From: Rothia nasimurium
GTDB taxonomy: Bacteria > Actinomycetota > Actinomycetes > Actinomycetales > Micrococcaceae
Direction of reading: 5' to 3'
NCBI RefSeq assembly: GCF_928392795.1
Contig: NZ_CAKMTJ010000010.1
Coordinates: forward strand, 1-64,000
Length of the DNA stretch: 64,000 nt
Positions 44,617 through 54,263 of this stretch are shown here, piece by piece. Under the pieces are notes generated by a model. It saw only the letters and a program-made list of their open reading frames with translations. It was not told the origin of the DNA and did not search any database. The number at the start of each line of letters is the position of its first letter. Position 1 is the first letter of the stretch. The translations under genes and the position numbers were made by a program.

Positions 44617-46351
44617 CCTCCTCCCCATAACCGACGGTAAGACCACCTGGCGGCTGCTGGCTCGGTCTATTCTCAAGACCCCCTGGCAGCTAGCTCTGCT
44701 GGTGTTGCTGTTTGTGGCTAGTTCCGTGGCAACCCTGATTACCCCCATCATGGTGGGACAGCTCATTGACCGGGCTACGACCGGGCAGCTGACCGGCTAC
44801 CCCTGGGCAGAGCTGGCGGTTATCGGTTCTGCCGTGGTGGCCGGGGCCCTGCTGGCCCGTGCCTGGACCTTCCAGGGCCAGAAGATGGGCGTGCGGCTCA
44901 ACCGCGACCTGGGCATTGATCTGGTTGGGGCCTCCCTGCAGTTGGACGCCCAAACCGTTGAGGACGCCGGCTCCGGCGATCTGGTAGCCCGCCTGACCGA
45001 CGACGTCGACAGCGTGCGCCAGGTGCTGGCCACCGGCCTGCCGGAATTCGCCCATATCAGCATCTACATGCTGATTACCGCGGCTACCATCTTCACCGTC
45101 AACCCGGCCATCGGTCTGGTGACCGTGCCCATGTTTATCGTGATGACCATCGTGCTCTCGATTTTCCTACCCCGGATCGCCAAGCTCACCCGGGAAAAGA
45201 CCGAGGCAGTCAGCGACCTGACTGTGGTGGCAACCGAAAACATTCGCGGTGCTGGGACCGTTGAAGAGCTGGGGATCAGTGAGGCCCGTGCCCGGGTGCA
45301 GGATGAGCGCATCTGGAAAACCTTTGAGGTCAGCGATCGCATGGTTGTGGTGCGCTCCATCTTCTGGGCCGTGGACGCCTTCAACTCCTTCCTACCCCTG
45401 GTGCTCTCCATGGTCTGGGGTGCCTACTGCGTGGAACAGGGCTGGGCGACCTGGGGCGACGTTGCAACCGCCTCTATCATGCTCTTCACCATGCGCGACA
45501 ACTCGGATATTTTCACCTTCTGGCTCGATCGCCTGCGCGAAATGACCGTCACCATGGGGCGCGTCTTTGGTGTTATCGACCTGTCGAACCAGCAGCAGGC
45601 CCGCCGTGCCGCCGGGCAGGTAGCTGCCCCGGCGCACCTGCCCGAGCAGGGCGCGTCCGCCCCGGTCATTAGTCTGCAGGGCGTGACCTACGGGTACGAC
45701 CCGGACGCCCCCGTGATTAAGGGGGTAGACCTGCAGCTGGCGGCGGGGGAGAGCCTTGCCCTGGTAGGACGCTCCGGCTCGGGTAAGACCACCCTTGCCC
45801 GCCTGATTGCCGGGTCGCTCACCGCAGATAGCGGCACCGTGCAGGTCGGCAGTCAGCTAGTGGGCAACGGTTTGTACCCCACCCAGCCCGATGCCAGCGG
45901 ACGCCCCGCCCTGCTCATCTGCACCCAGGAGGCCCACGTCTTTGTCGGCTCCCTGGCCGAGAACATGACCGTGGCAGCCCCCGACGCTAGCACCGAGCAG
46001 ATGCTCACCGCCTTACGGGCGGTCGGCGCGACCTGGGTCGATGACCTGCCCGAGGGGCTGGAGAGCCGGGTCGGCGGCGGTAGCACAGAGCTCACCCGCG
46101 ACCAGATTCAGCAGCTGGGTCTAGCCCGCATTGTGGCTGCCAACCCCCACGCGGTGATTCTGGATGAATCAACCACCCAGCTGGAACTGGCGGACGCCCG
46201 CCAGTCCCTGGCTGCGGTGATGCAGGGCCGAGCCGTCATCATCATCTCCCACGACGCCCGCATCGCCTCACTGGCTGACCGGGCCGTGCTCCTGGAAAAC
46301 GGTGAGCTGGTTGCAGAGGGGGCTCCGGCAGAAATCTTTGCCCGCGCCTAA
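44609..46351 (+). CDS. ABC exporter half-transporter with intact Walker motifs
   Basis: A 580-residue partner of the upstream gene. Six membrane helices (about 25-320), then an ATPase domain with Walker A G-R-S-G-S-G-K-T-T (387-395), Walker B V-I-L-D-E-S (516-521) and H-loop I-I-S-H-D. The signature is degenerate: E-L-T-R-D-Q replaces L-S-G-G-Q (494-499). Paired with the upstream subunit, only one composite ATP site can be functional (this Walker A/B with that LSGGQ). Start GTG 44609 follows AGGTGA at 44598-44603; a GTG at 44600 is also in frame. Substrate unknown; drug or peptide export is likely. Confidence 0.9.
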   Translation: MANLLPITDGKTTWRLLARSILKTPWQLALLVLLFVASSVATLITPIMVGQLIDRATTGQLTGYPWAELAVIGSAVVAGALLARAWTFQGQKMGVRLNRDLGIDLVGASLQLDAQTVEDAGSGDLVARLTDDVDSVRQVLATGLPEFAHISIYMLITAATIFTVNPAIGLVTVPMFIVMTIVLSIFLPRIAKLTREKTEAVSDLTVVATENIRGAGTVEELGISEARARVQDERIWKTFEVSDRMVVVRSIFWAVDAFNSFLPLVLSMVWGAYCVEQGWATWGDVATASIMLFTMRDNSDIFTFWLDRLREMTVTMGRVFGVIDLSNQQQARRAAGQVAAPAHLPEQGASAPVISLQGVTYGYDPDAPVIKGVDLQLAAGESLALVGRSGSGKTTLARLIAGSLTADSGTVQVGSQLVGNGLYPTQPDASGRPALLICTQEAHVFVGSLAENMTVAAPDASTEQMLTALRAVGATWVDDLPEGLESRVGGGSTELTRDQIQQLGLARIVAANPHAVILDESTTQLELADARQSLAAVMQGRAVIIISHDARIASLADRAVLLENGELVAEGAPAEIFARA

Positions 46352-46417
46352 GAAACCTCACAGGTCTAAGCCGTCTGGGCCACATTCGCTCTGACTAAGC
46401 CGCCGCCCCTCCCGAGA

Positions 46418-46441
46418 CCCCGCCCGAGACCCCGGGCGGGG
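46418..46441 (+). terminator. GC-rich hairpin after the ABC genes
   Basis: CCCCGCCCG pairs with CGGGCGGGG; no T run. Confidence 0.4.
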
Positions 46442-46452
46442 CGGAGCGGTGC

Positions 46453-46458
46453 TAATCT
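46453..46458 (+). promoter_or_regulatory. Leaderless -10 box of the CDF gene
   Basis: TAATCT ends 6 bases before the GTG at 46465; no ribosome site is present. Confidence 0.45.
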
Positions 46459-46464
46459 AGACTC

Positions 46465-47094
46465 GTGAGTTCATCTAAGCCCCTAATTGACCCCGTCCGC
46501 CTGCGCCGCGCCGTCCTGCTGGTTGCCGGTCTCAACCTGGCCTACTTCTTCATCGAGGGAGCTATCGCCCTGGCCATTGGCTCGGTCAGCCTGCTGGCCG
46601 ACAGCGTAGATTTCTTCGAGGACTTCGCGGTCAATACTCTCATTGCAATCGCCCTGGGCTGGTCACTGACCTGGCAGGCGAGGGCGGGGAAGGCGTCCGC
46701 CCTCATTATCCTGCTCCCGGCCCTGGCCGCTGTCTGGCAGATCGTGGCTAAATTCCCTGACCCCGGCGCCCCCGATGCGCTCGCTCTCTTCGTTACTGCG
46801 GGTGGCGCTGTGGTGGTTAACCTCATCTGTACCCTGATTCTGGCTCGTTTCCGTGCCGGTGCCGGGTCGCTCACCGCAGCCGCCTTTTTGGCAGCTCGCA
46901 ACGATGTGCTCATCAACCTCGCTATTATCGTTGTAGCCGGTCTCACCGCCTGGGTAGGAAGCGGCTGGCCTGATCTGGTACTTGGTGCCCTCATTCTGGT
47001 GCTGAACCTGGGGGCTGCTAAGGAAGTATGGGAAACCGCCCATGAGGAATCGTTGGCCGCCAAGGCCTTAGCTGGCGACCTCGACGACGACTAA
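46465..47094 (+). CDS. Cation diffusion facilitator-like transporter
   Basis: A 209-residue membrane protein with five to six helices, matching the membrane part of CDF metal exporters. Helix 2 carries A-D-S-V-D-F-F-E-D-F, an acidic version of the H-x-x-x-D site, and a later A-R-N-D-V-L-I-N resembles the second metal site. The cytoplasmic domain of about 90 residues common in CDF proteins is almost absent, so this is a short form. The substrate ion (Zn, Mn, Fe or other) is not predictable. GTG start, probably leaderless. Confidence 0.8.
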   Translation: MSSSKPLIDPVRLRRAVLLVAGLNLAYFFIEGAIALAIGSVSLLADSVDFFEDFAVNTLIAIALGWSLTWQARAGKASALIILLPALAAVWQIVAKFPDPGAPDALALFVTAGGAVVVNLICTLILARFRAGAGSLTAAAFLAARNDVLINLAIIVVAGLTAWVGSGWPDLVLGALILVLNLGAAKEVWETAHEESLAAKALAGDLDDD

Positions 47095-47136
47095 GGCCCT
47101 GCTCTGAACTCGCGGGGAGCTGTCAGGGCAGGGCCT
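47094..47136. terminator. Terminator between the CDF and OFA genes
   Basis: AGGCCCTGC pairs with GCAGGGCCT with extra inner pairs CTGA/TCAG; between convergent genes. Confidence 0.7.
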
Positions 47137-47143
47137 CTGGTCT

Positions 47144-48652
47144 TTAGCTAAAAAGCGCCAGTGAACGAATCACGGTCTGGGCCAGGCCATAGACCAAGCC
47201 ACTTGTGACGAGTAGGGTCAGGGCCCAGGCTGCCAGGGTATGCAGCGGGCCACCGGCGTTGACCCTAATTTGTTGGTCGGAGGTACCTAGCTTCCCGTGG
47301 CCCGCCAGCTTGGCCATGTCTTTCTCTGAGGCATGGTGCTTCTCGTTCACCGGCTTGACCAGCAGGTTGGCGATGAACCCGATAGCTAGCACGCCTACCA
47401 TGATGAAGAGGGAGGGCTGGTAGAGCTCGGCACCCGAGGCCTCGGGGTTGCCACCGCGTACTGTGTCCTGAACCAGGTTGACGATGAGCGGCCCGGCAAT
47501 ACCCGCAGCTGACCAGGCGGTTAGCAGACGGCCGTGGATGGCCCCTACCTGTAGGGTGCCAAACATATCGCGCAGGTAGGCCGGGATGGTGGCAAAGCCA
47601 CCGCCGTAGAAGGAAATAATGATAAAAGCGGTAGCGATGAAGAGCACCAGACTGACGTTACCGAAGAGCGCCCAGATGCTGTAGAGGGCCAGCCCCACAC
47701 CTAGGTACATGACGTAGATGTTCTTGCGGCCGATGATATCTGAGGTTGATGACCAGATGAAGCGGCCACCCATGTTGCCCAGGGACAGCAGACCGACGAA
47801 GCCGGCTGCCGCCGCAGCGGAGATGGGGAAGTAGGACTGAATCATGGGGGAGGCTGATTCCAGCAGGCCGATACCGGCGGTGACGTTGGTGAACAGTACC
47901 GTCCAGAGCAGCCAGAACTGGGGAGTGCGGATAGCCTGGGCTGCGGTGACGTTCTTGTTGGTGCGCATGGTATTGGGCTTCTGCTGGGCCGGGTCGAAAC
48001 CGGCGGGCTTCCAGTCGGGGTGGGGAACCCTGATGACGAAAGCGCCCAGCAGAATAATAAGAGCGTAGGAGGCAGCAAGAACCAAGAATGAGGGGACGAG
48101 CGCTGATGCCTGTTCTGTCTTTTCGGCTGAGCCTGAAAAGAGTTCCATGAGCTGGGCTGATACGGGAGAAGCGATGAGCGCACCGCCGCCAAAACCCATG
48201 ATGGCAAGCCCGGTGGCCATGCCCGGGCGGTCAGGGAACCACTTCATGAGAGTAGATACCGGGGAAATGTAGCCCAGACCCAGACCAACGCCGCCGAGTG
48301 CACCGTAACCCAGGAAAACTAACCACAGCTGGTTGGTGGTCACACCCAGAGACGCAATGAGAAAGCCTAGAACCCAGCAGGTTCCCGCCGTTAGCATCGA
48401 CTTGCGAGGGCCAACCCGTTCCACCCAGGTACCGCCGATGGCCGCTGAGATGCCCAGCATGGCAATAGCGAGAGAGAAGACCCAGCCCACTGCGGTTTCG
48501 GTTGAGCCAAAGTGGGTGACTAGCTGGGTCTTGAAGACTGACCAGGCGTAGACCTGCCCGATACAGAGATGAATGGCAAGTGCCGCTGGCGCCATGAACC
48601 AGCGGTTAAAAGTGACGGGTGCTACGATAGCTGACCTATCAAGAACTGACAT
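47144..48652 (-). CDS. OFA-family MFS transporter (oxalate/formate antiporter type)
   Basis: A 502-residue MFS carrier with 12 helices plus a C-terminal helix. G-Q-V-Y-A-W-S-V-F in helix 1, the loop E-R-V-G-P-R-K and G-L-G-L-G-Y-I-S-P-V-S-T fit the oxalate:formate antiporter group. The start MSVLDRSAIV at 48652 has GAGGAAAG 5 bases upstream; a longer frame was rejected. It is divergent from fhs, which uses formate, so formate or another small carboxylate is a reasonable substrate guess. Many OFA proteins carry other monocarboxylates. Confidence 0.85.
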   Translation of the reverse strand: MSVLDRSAIVAPVTFNRWFMAPAALAIHLCIGQVYAWSVFKTQLVTHFGSTETAVGWVFSLAIAMLGISAAIGGTWVERVGPRKSMLTAGTCWVLGFLIASLGVTTNQLWLVFLGYGALGGVGLGLGYISPVSTLMKWFPDRPGMATGLAIMGFGGGALIASPVSAQLMELFSGSAEKTEQASALVPSFLVLAASYALIILLGAFVIRVPHPDWKPAGFDPAQQKPNTMRTNKNVTAAQAIRTPQFWLLWTVLFTNVTAGIGLLESASPMIQSYFPISAAAAAGFVGLLSLGNMGGRFIWSSTSDIIGRKNIYVMYLGVGLALYSIWALFGNVSLVLFIATAFIIISFYGGGFATIPAYLRDMFGTLQVGAIHGRLLTAWSAAGIAGPLIVNLVQDTVRGGNPEASGAELYQPSLFIMVGVLAIGFIANLLVKPVNEKHHASEKDMAKLAGHGKLGTSDQQIRVNAGGPLHTLAAWALTLLVTSGLVYGLAQTVIRSLALFS

Positions 48653-48889
48653 GAAGCTTTCCTCTGAGATGTATGTCTGCTGGCGAAATTCAATGTGTAG
48701 TGATGCGCTCAACATTACCTCATGCCGACGGCTGAAGTGTGCTACCTCTCCTAGGATGGCGGGCCTGGTAGCTCTTCTAAAATTTTGAGTATTCATTGAG
48801 ATGTATGAGTGTGCTGGCTCTACAAAACATGACTCAGGGCACTAAACTGGGTGGTGGCAGATAAGCTAGTTAACAAGGAAGTTCACATT

Positions 48890-50599
48890 ATGAGCAAGCC
48901 CTTCCCCTCTGATCTTGAAATCGCCCAGGCAGCGACCCTGCAGCCGATTACCGAGATTGCCGCAGCGTCTGGCATCAATGAAGATCGCCTAGAGCCCTAC
49001 GGCAAGTACGTTGCCAAAGTGCAGTTGACCGACGACACCACCGCAGAAAAGGCCCTGGCCCGTGGCTCCAAGTACATCGTGGTCACCGCCGTTACCCCCA
49101 CCCCTCTTGGTGAAGGTAAGACCGCAACCTCGGTCTCCCTGGCCCAGGGTATGGCAGCAACCGGCCGCAAGGCCATGCTGACCCTGCGTCAGCCCTCCAT
49201 GGGCCCCACCTTCGGCATCAAGGGCGGCGCAGCAGGCGGCGGCTACTCCCAGATTGTCCCCATGGAAAAGCTTAACCTGCACCTGACCGGCGACTTCCAC
49301 GCCGTTACCGCAGCCCACAACCTGCTCGCTGCCATGATTGACAACCACCTGCACCACGGCAACGAGCTGCGCATCGACACCCGGGCCATCACCTGGCGCC
49401 GCGTCATCGACATGAACGACCGCGCCCTGCGCAACATCGTTATCGGTCTGGGCGAGCGCATGGACGGCGTGCCCCGCGAAACCGGCTTCGACATCACTTC
49501 AGCCAGCGAAATCATGGTGATTCTCTCGCTTTCCACCAGCTTCGCTGACCTGCAGGAGCGCCTGGCCAAGATTGTGATTGGCCTAAACGTGGACGGCGAC
49601 CCCGTCACCGCAGCCGACCTCAAGGCCGACGGTGCTATGGCCGTCATCCTGGCTGACGCTATCAACCCCAACCTGCTCCAGACCCTCGAGAAGACCCCCG
49701 CCCTGATTCACGCAGGTCCCTTCGGTAATATCGCCACTGGCAACTCCTCGGTCGTCGCTGACTACGTTGGTCTTGAACACGCCGACTATGTGATTACCGA
49801 GGCCGGCTTCGGCGCAGACATGGGGGCGGAGCGCTTCTTCAACGTCAAGTGCCGCGTCTCCGGCCTCAAGCCGGACGCCGCCGTCCTGGTGGTCACCGTC
49901 CGCTCCCTCAAGTCCCACTCAGGCCGTTACAAGATTGTGCCCGGCAAGCCCCTGCCCGAGGGTCTGCTGGCAGAGAACACTGAGGACGTCGAGGCAGGCG
50001 CCGCTAACCTGCTCAAGCACATCGAGATTGTGCGCTCCTTCGGCGTGCAGCCGGTGGTTGCTATCAACGCCTTCCCCACCGATTTCGAGTCAGAACACGA
50101 GACGATCCGCCGCATTGCCGAGGAGGCTGGCGCTCGCGTGGCGATTCACCGAGGCGTTGCCGAGGGCGGTAAGGGCGTGACTGAGCTGGCGGACGCCGTC
50201 GCCGCGGCTTGCGATGACGTGAGCGAGCTGACCTACACCTACGAGGATGAAGACAGCCTGACCACCAAGATTGAGAAGGTCGCCACCAAGGTCTACGGGG
50301 CGGACGGCATTGAGGTCGCCCCGGCTGCGGCCAAGCAGCTGGCCCGCTACGAGGAGCTGGGCTACGGCAAGCTGCCGGTCGTCATTGCCAAGACCCACCT
50401 GTCCATCTCGGCTGACGCTTCGCTGAAGGGTGCGCCGACCGGTTGGACCCTGCCGGTGCGCGAGGTGCGCCTGGCGGCAGGTGCCGGTTATGTGTACGCC
50501 ATTTGCGGCACCATGCGTACCATGCCGGGCCTGGCCAAGTCACCGGCTGCCGAACGTATCGGTTTTGATGAGAACGGCACTATGGTTGGCCTCTTCTAA
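48890..50599 (+). CDS. fhs: Formate-tetrahydrofolate ligase
   Basis: Makes 10-formyl-tetrahydrofolate from formate, THF and ATP, feeding purine and methionyl-tRNA formylation. The 569-residue protein has the P-loop-like T-P-T-P-L-G-E-G-K-T-A-T near residue 65, R-Q-P-S-M-G-P-T-F-G-I-K-G-G-A-A and F-G-N-I-A-T-G-N-S-S, all diagnostic. Start MSKPFPSDLE at 48890 with AAGGAA 9 bases upstream was preferred to a GTG-initiated longer frame. Length is normal. A perfect terminator follows. It shares its upstream region with the OFA transporter gene. Confidence 0.96.
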   Translation: MSKPFPSDLEIAQAATLQPITEIAAASGINEDRLEPYGKYVAKVQLTDDTTAEKALARGSKYIVVTAVTPTPLGEGKTATSVSLAQGMAATGRKAMLTLRQPSMGPTFGIKGGAAGGGYSQIVPMEKLNLHLTGDFHAVTAAHNLLAAMIDNHLHHGNELRIDTRAITWRRVIDMNDRALRNIVIGLGERMDGVPRETGFDITSASEIMVILSLSTSFADLQERLAKIVIGLNVDGDPVTAADLKADGAMAVILADAINPNLLQTLEKTPALIHAGPFGNIATGNSSVVADYVGLEHADYVITEAGFGADMGAERFFNVKCRVSGLKPDAAVLVVTVRSLKSHSGRYKIVPGKPLPEGLLAENTEDVEAGAANLLKHIEIVRSFGVQPVVAINAFPTDFESEHETIRRIAEEAGARVAIHRGVAEGGKGVTELADAVAAACDDVSELTYTYEDEDSLTTKIEKVATKVYGADGIEVAPAAAKQLARYEELGYGKLPVVIAKTHLSISADASLKGAPTGWTLPVREVRLAAGAGYVYAICGTMRTMPGLAKSPAAERIGFDENGTMVGLF

Positions 50600-50627
50600 A
50601 CCGCCTTTAAACAGGTAGGTACCATTT

Positions 50628-50671
50628 AAATCAGAAAAACCCACCAGTCAGGTGGGTTTTTCTGATTTAGG
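50628..50671. terminator. Bidirectional terminator after fhs
   Basis: An 18-bp perfect stem beginning AAATCAGAAAAACCCACC with A and T runs inside the stem on both strands, extended outward by GGTACC/GGTACC. Confidence 0.9.
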
Positions 50672-50697
50672 TGGTACCTAGTCCCTTAAGGGGGAGG

Positions 50698-52323
50698 TTA
50701 CTGCTGTTCGGGGGCGTCCTCACCCGGGGCGTCCGGCTGGCACACCGTGCCATCCTCGGGCACGGTGCCGTCGACCAGGTAGGCGGTCGCCAGCTCATCG
50801 ACGCAGGTAGAGCGGCCGGAGAAGGACGCCCCGTGGCCCGTACCCTCCAAGGTTACGAAGGAAGCCTTCCCCAGCTGGCGGGCCAGCTCCTTGCCGTGCT
50901 GGTAGGGGGTGGCGTGGTCACCGGTAATGCCAATGACCAGCAGGTCGGTTGAAACCTTCGAAGCGTCGAAAGACGTCGTGATATCGGTGCCGGTCGCGGG
51001 CAAAACCGCACAGTCGAACTCGGTAAACTCAGCCAGCACCTCATCGGTGATCTCGGGGCCGCCAATGAACTCGGGAACGCCCACCTCCTTCATATGAGCC
51101 AGCAGGGCCTCTACGTCCGGAGTCTTAGGCTTAGAGGGGCACACCACCAGCTGCCCGGCCGTATCAATCTCAGCGCTGTTATGCGCAATCATCTGGGCAA
51201 GGGCGTCTACCGCTTCCTTATCCCCGGCCTTGGCTTTACCCAGCAGGTCTAGGCCGTCCCCTTGCATGACGTCCGGCCCGTAGAGCTGGCTGGTCAGGTA
51301 ATCACGCAGCTCTAAACCGGTAATCTCGGTGCCGTCACTGGCCACCAGGGGCTTGTCGGTTAGGGACTTCTGGTAGTCGAGCATTTCGCGCTCGCTGGTG
51401 AAGGGGCAGGTCACGGCTGCACCTTCTGAGGTGGTGAGGTCGGAGCATCGGTCTGCCAGGGCACCCACAGCTTTCGATACCGCCACCATCTGGTCGTAGT
51501 TGTGGGTCAGGGCACCCCACTGGGCATTTTCAGCCGAGTCGAGCACCATGCGTCCTGCCTTCTCGGGGAAGAGGGTGGCGTAGGTGGCCCCCAGCATGGT
51601 GCCGTAGGAGTAGCCCAGGTAGTCGAGGCGCTCGCCCCCGGCTAGGGAGCGGAGTAGTTCCATATCGCGGGCCACCTGGGAGGTGCCCATGTAGTTGGCA
51701 ACCTCTGAGCTGGCAGCGCATTCGGCAAGCTGTACGGCGGCAACTTCAGAGTCTGACTCGCATACCACGGGGGAGGACGCCCCAATACCGCGCGGGTCAA
51801 AGCCCCAGAGCTGGTGGCTTTCCAGCACAGGTGCAAAAGAGGGGTCGGTTGCCAGCGACATGGCGTGCTGAATACCGCCGATGCCCGGCCCGCCGGGGTT
51901 GGTGAAGAGGGGCACCTGCTGGTCGCTGCCGGTGGAGACGGTGCGGCTGACGGCAAGGTCAAGGGTGCGGTTATCGTCCGGGTCTCCCCAGTTGAGCGGG
52001 GCGGTGACGGTGCCGCACTCGTAGTTGGTGTAGTCGAAGCCGGTTTCTTTCAACAGTTCTTCGTTCTCGGGGGAGAAGCCGCTGTGTTCGGCGGTGCACT
52101 CGCCCCAGGTGATGGTCTGCTCGTAGAAGTTTTCAAAGTTTTCCCGCTGCCAGCTGGCCCCGTGGGCGCGGTCGGCTGCGGGAGCGAGGGCCTGGTCTGA
52201 AGGCTGCTGGGCGGAGGGGACGCTGAGACTGCATCCTGCCAGCGCCAGGGTGCTGGCGGTCAGGACGGCTGTGGTGAGGTAGGCGGCGCGGCGTCGGGCC
52301 GGTTGGTGCTGGAGTATGGTCAC
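50698..52323 (-). CDS. Secreted lipoprotein alpha/beta hydrolase (S33, tripeptidyl aminopeptidase type)
   Basis: An exported peptidase-like protein. From the GTG at 52323 the protein is 541 residues and begins with a signal peptide ending L-A-L-A-G-C (lipidated Cys31). The catalytic features are N-P-G-G-P-G (oxyanion), G-Y-S-Y-G-T (nucleophile Ser) and a late G-T-G-H-G-A His, with the C-terminal TAP-like domain. It probably trims peptides outside the cell. An upstream ATG at 52413 would add 30 basic residues before the signal; GAAAGAAG before the GTG favours the shorter form. Confidence 0.85.
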   Translation of the reverse strand: MTILQHQPARRRAAYLTTAVLTASTLALAGCSLSVPSAQQPSDQALAPAADRAHGASWQRENFENFYEQTITWGECTAEHSGFSPENEELLKETGFDYTNYECGTVTAPLNWGDPDDNRTLDLAVSRTVSTGSDQQVPLFTNPGGPGIGGIQHAMSLATDPSFAPVLESHQLWGFDPRGIGASSPVVCESDSEVAAVQLAECAASSEVANYMGTSQVARDMELLRSLAGGERLDYLGYSYGTMLGATYATLFPEKAGRMVLDSAENAQWGALTHNYDQMVAVSKAVGALADRCSDLTTSEGAAVTCPFTSEREMLDYQKSLTDKPLVASDGTEITGLELRDYLTSQLYGPDVMQGDGLDLLGKAKAGDKEAVDALAQMIAHNSAEIDTAGQLVVCPSKPKTPDVEALLAHMKEVGVPEFIGGPEITDEVLAEFTEFDCAVLPATGTDITTSFDASKVSTDLLVIGITGDHATPYQHGKELARQLGKASFVTLEGTGHGASFSGRSTCVDELATAYLVDGTVPEDGTVCQPDAPGEDAPEQQ

Positions 52324-52506
52324 GGCTGTCTTCTTTCGACGGTTGAGCCTGTTGCCTGCGCGGCGTGTGGGCCGCGCAGGCAGCAGACCGAACCTGGTGA
52401 GAATGGTTTTCATGTGTCTGTAAAAACCAGTGTAGTCTCACACCTGTCTTAAGAAATCAGCCGTCAGGATGAACCTGTTCCCCGCCTACAGGCGGATATA
52501 CGGCAA

Positions 52507-54219
52507 TTAGGCCCAGTCCTTCTTGGGGGAGGTGCCACCGATGCCGGCGTTGAAGGTGTTGGTGGGGTCAAGCTCCTTAAAGTGCTCCACCATAGCCTCG
52601 GGCATGTGGTAGAGACGCCCATAGTTGTGCTCAGCCGGCAGTTTGGCGCCACGGGCCTCGAGCAGCTCCTGGATATCGTCGTGCAGCTTATGGGGGTCAA
52701 CGCCCTTCTTAGCAACGTAGTCCTGGTGCATGACGTGGCAGAAGAAGTGGCCGTAGTAGGCGGTAACATCCAGCTGGCTAGCAATTTCAGGGGGCAGTAC
52801 CTCTAGCCAGTCCCAGTCATCGCGGCGCAGGGCAACATCGATGGGAATGAGCTCGCCCAGCTCCTTGCGCTTCATGCTGGCGTAGCGGGTGGCCGCGCTG
52901 GCAGCGCCGAAGCGGTGAAGGTTGGCGCTCTGTGCCTCGTCCGCCGTGCAGATGAAGAAGTCACCCTCGTGCTCGGGGGCCGCAAAGAAGTCCTTGAGCA
53001 TGGTTTCGGTTACCTGCTTCTGAGCCTCGCTGACGGTGAGCAGCAGGTGGTGTTCGAAGCGGTCGCGGTACTCCAGCATACGTTTGGGCAGCTGGCTGGG
53101 GACCAGGTCGAAGAAACGCTGGGAGACGGTGTCTGCGAAGGTGGGGCCGATGCCCGGAACCTTACCGAAGACCCCGTTAGCCCAGGTCTTGAAGGCAAAC
53201 ATACGGGTCTGCAGGGCAGAGCTCATGTACTTGAGGAAAACGAAGGTGTCTTTGCCGTACTTTTCTGCCAGGTCGAAGGCGCTGCGGCCCATGTACTCAC
53301 CCGAGATGGGCAGGGGCATATCGGCTTCGAGGAAGATGCGGCGGATTTCTTCGAGCTCGCGAGGGTTGTGGGTGCCGATGTAGAACATGGCGGGGTTCTT
53401 CTCGAGCGGGAAGGTGCGGGTTCGCACGGCAAAGACCATGATTTTGCCAGCGGATCCGGACGCCTCAAACAGGTACTCGGGGTTGGAGTTGTAGCGGGCG
53501 GGGGTCGGCTCCATCTTGCGGAGGTGGGCGGCGTACTCGGTCTCGCTGCTGTCGGCAGGGGCGGGGGTGACGTCGTCCGCCGACCAGGCGCCGCGCTGCA
53601 GGCGGTCGAGGGCGACCTCGGGGTCATCGCCCAGGGAGATGCCCAGGTGGTTGACCAGCTCGACCTTGCCTTCTTCGGTGACGCGGGCGTAGATGGCTTC
53701 GCGGGTGAAGGCCGGGCCCTTGCGAATCTGGCTGCCGCCGGAGTTATTGGCGATACCGCCGATGACCGAGGCACCGATGGAGGTGGACCCGATCACCGAG
53801 TGGGGTTCGCGGCCGTGTGGTGCCAGTTCTTCGGTCAGGTGGGTGAGGGTGGCGCCTGCCAGGGAGATGGCCTCGTGGGCGTCGTTGATCAGGTGCACCT
53901 GGTTGATGAGGTGGGTTGAGATGAGCACGATGGGGCGGTCGTAGTCCTGGAAGCCCGGGCCGGAACCGCCGGTCAGACCGGTGTTAGAGGCCTGGGGAAT
54001 CACCATAAAGTTGTGGTCGACGCAGACCTGGAGCGCCTTCCACATCTGCACCAGAGTGGTGGGGCGGAGGACAGCAAGCAGGGGGCCGCCGCCGAAGCGG
54101 TAGCCCTTACTGTAGGGCATGGTCGCGTGCTCTGCGGTGAGCACGTGGTCAGAGCCCACAATGTCCTTGAACGCCGCGAGGGCCTGCTGATGGGCTCCTG
54201 AGTTTGCTGGGGAGGTCAT
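52507..54219 (-). CDS. dld: Quinone-dependent D-lactate dehydrogenase
   Basis: Peripheral membrane FAD enzyme oxidising D-lactate to pyruvate and passing electrons to quinone. The 570-residue protein has the N-terminal FAD-binding PCMH domain (Q-A-S-N-T-G-L-T-G-G-S; I-G-S-T-S-I-G-A-S-V-I-G-G; N-N-S-G-G-S-Q), a middle membrane-binding region with basic and aromatic residues, and a C-terminal cap with H-N-Y-G-R-L-Y. The combination matches Dld of E. coli type rather than the glycolate oxidase GlcD type. A TAGAAA lies 8 bases upstream of the start. The MBL gene lies upstream on the same strand with a 44-bp gap. Confidence 0.92.
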   Translation of the reverse strand: MTSPANSGAHQQALAAFKDIVGSDHVLTAEHATMPYSKGYRFGGGPLLAVLRPTTLVQMWKALQVCVDHNFMVIPQASNTGLTGGSGPGFQDYDRPIVLISTHLINQVHLINDAHEAISLAGATLTHLTEELAPHGREPHSVIGSTSIGASVIGGIANNSGGSQIRKGPAFTREAIYARVTEEGKVELVNHLGISLGDDPEVALDRLQRGAWSADDVTPAPADSSETEYAAHLRKMEPTPARYNSNPEYLFEASGSAGKIMVFAVRTRTFPLEKNPAMFYIGTHNPRELEEIRRIFLEADMPLPISGEYMGRSAFDLAEKYGKDTFVFLKYMSSALQTRMFAFKTWANGVFGKVPGIGPTFADTVSQRFFDLVPSQLPKRMLEYRDRFEHHLLLTVSEAQKQVTETMLKDFFAAPEHEGDFFICTADEAQSANLHRFGAASAATRYASMKRKELGELIPIDVALRRDDWDWLEVLPPEIASQLDVTAYYGHFFCHVMHQDYVAKKGVDPHKLHDDIQELLEARGAKLPAEHNYGRLYHMPEAMVEHFKELDPTNTFNAGIGGTSPKKDWA

Positions 54220-54263
54220 CTCACATCTTTCTATCGAGGGTTAGTGCTTCTACTTTGATTCTA

